Assembly (NCBI RefSeq): GCF_003335585.1
Contig: NZ_QBFD01000015.1
Location: 196,304-260,303, forward strand
Direction of reading: 5' to 3'
Origin: Sulfitobacter sp. DFL-14
GTDB lineage: Bacteria > Pseudomonadota > Alphaproteobacteria > Rhodobacterales > Rhodobacteraceae
Length of the DNA: 64,000 nt
The translations under genes and the position numbers were made by a program. Below, one piece after another: positions 63,479-64,000 of the stretch. A model generated the notes under the pieces. It ran no database searches. It was not told where the DNA came from and saw only the letters and a program-made list of their open reading frames with translations. Each line of letters begins with the position of its first letter. The first letter of the stretch is position 1.

Positions 63479-64000
63479 TGCTGTTCCTCTATCTGAACGT
63501 GTTTGAACGGGCCGTATTCGGTCAGCACTTCAATTTCATGATCCACCGCTTCCCGTTCGGCCTGTAGATAGTTCTCGACCGCGCGGGTGAAACCTGCATC
63601 GCGCATCCAGTGCAAGGACCAGGTCGGGGTCGGCAGATAGCCGCGCGCCAGTTTGTGTTCGCCCTGTGCCCCCGCCTCGACGGTTTTCAGACCGCGCGCG
63701 ATGGCGATATCCATCGCCTGATAATAGCACAGTTCGAAGTGCAGGCAGGGATGGTGTTCAATACACCCCCAATAGCGCCCGTAAAGAGCATGCCGTCCGA
63801 CAAAGTTCAGCGCTCCGGCGACCCATCGTCCCTCGCGCTCCGCCAGCACCAGCACCATGTCGTCGCGCAGGGTTTCCTGGGCCAGATCGAAGAACCGACG
63901 CGTCAGGTAAGGTGAACCCCATTTGCGCACGCCCGTGTCCTGGTAGAACTGCCAGAACGCGTCCCAGTGTTCTGGCCGCAGGTCGTCGCCGGTAAAGGTA
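63475..64000 (-). CDS. COG3146-type GNAT/FemAB-like acyltransferase, cut by the right window edge
   Basis: The open frame runs to the end of the window, so the N-terminus is missing and about 175 residues are visible. Features are [60 protein letters not shown] and [20 protein letters not shown]. This is the C-terminal half of the COG3146 (DUF482) family, a FemAB-like acyltransferase group of unknown substrate. It overlaps phhB by 4 bp and heads the phhB-mscS operon. Confidence 0.88.
   Translation of the reverse strand, partial: TFTGDDLRPEHWDAFWQFYQDTGVRKWGSPYLTRRFFDLAQETLRDDMVLVLAEREGRWVAGALNFVGRHALYGRYWGCIEHHPCLHFELCYYQAMDIAIARGLKTVEAGAQGEHKLARGYLPTPTWSLHWMRDAGFTRAVENYLQAEREAVDHEIEVLTEYGPFKHVQIEEQQ

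Overview
The window looks like a chromosomal segment of a marine alphaproteobacterium of the Rhodobacterales (Roseobacter group). This rests on high GC, dense gene packing with many 1-4 bp overlaps, a Rhodobacter-type malyl-CoA lyase (mcl1), a TIGR02300 FYDLN-acid protein, a flavoprotein-SelD fusion, and a full taurine/sulfite cluster of the type seen in roseobacters. No phage, insertion sequence, CRISPR array, rRNA or plasmid feature was found. One tRNA (Ala, anticodon GGC) is present. Both edges cut a gene: an EamA transporter on the left and a COG3146-type acyltransferase on the right.

Layout. 1-6283: partial EamA exporter, a Tat-type family 5 solute-binding protein, then a leftward D-amino-acid cluster (class IV D-amino-acid aminotransferase, DgcA-like N-acetyl-D-glutamate racemase, DgcN-like D-glutamate N-acetyltransferase). 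6535-20578: mcl1, a 50-residue membrane microprotein, accA, GNAT enzymes, a GntR/FCD regulator, a YgjP-type metallohydrolase, the TIGR02300 protein, tRNA-Ala, a LysR regulator, selU (mnmH) converging on the SelD fusion, a MarR regulator, and a DEAD-box helicase with a basic tail. 20674-37081: taurine dissimilation, with tauABC (left) diverging from tpa, then tauR, xsc, ackA, a TauE-like exporter and the cytoplasmic sulfite dehydrogenase soeABC. 37269-64000: housekeeping and accessory genes, including dapA, a lytic transglycosylase, split mnmC-like genes, an Ada-like methyltransferase, nth, an adenosine kinase, rppH, a FadH-like flavoenzyme, a ZntB-like transporter, sfsA, map, rsmD, a peroxiredoxin, mscS and phhB.

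How the genes work together. Taurine enters by TauABC. Tpa moves its amino group to pyruvate, giving sulfoacetaldehyde. Xsc turns that into acetyl phosphate and sulfite, AckA can make ATP and acetate, TauE can export sulfite or sulfate, and SoeABC oxidises sulfite to sulfate with electrons going to the quinone pool. I find a degenerate YTGGNNYTAM motif, paired 23 bp apart upstream of both tpa and xsc and single before tauR, as a likely TauR operator. On the left, the aminotransferase can form D-glutamate from D-alanine, and DgcN/DgcA would carry it to N-acetyl-L-glutamate.

Most unusual points: a lower-GC DUF6882-like gene sits between soeA and soeB with translational-coupling overlaps at both ends; two extragenic copies of a palindromic element share a core but have different outer arms; a 55-bp structured unit is duplicated before dgcA; a 42-bp near-perfect palindrome lies at 47837-47878; and a phased array of GTGCAC-type palindromes with a 33-codon ORF lies between tpa and tauR. 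Function calls come from reading the translations, without any database search.
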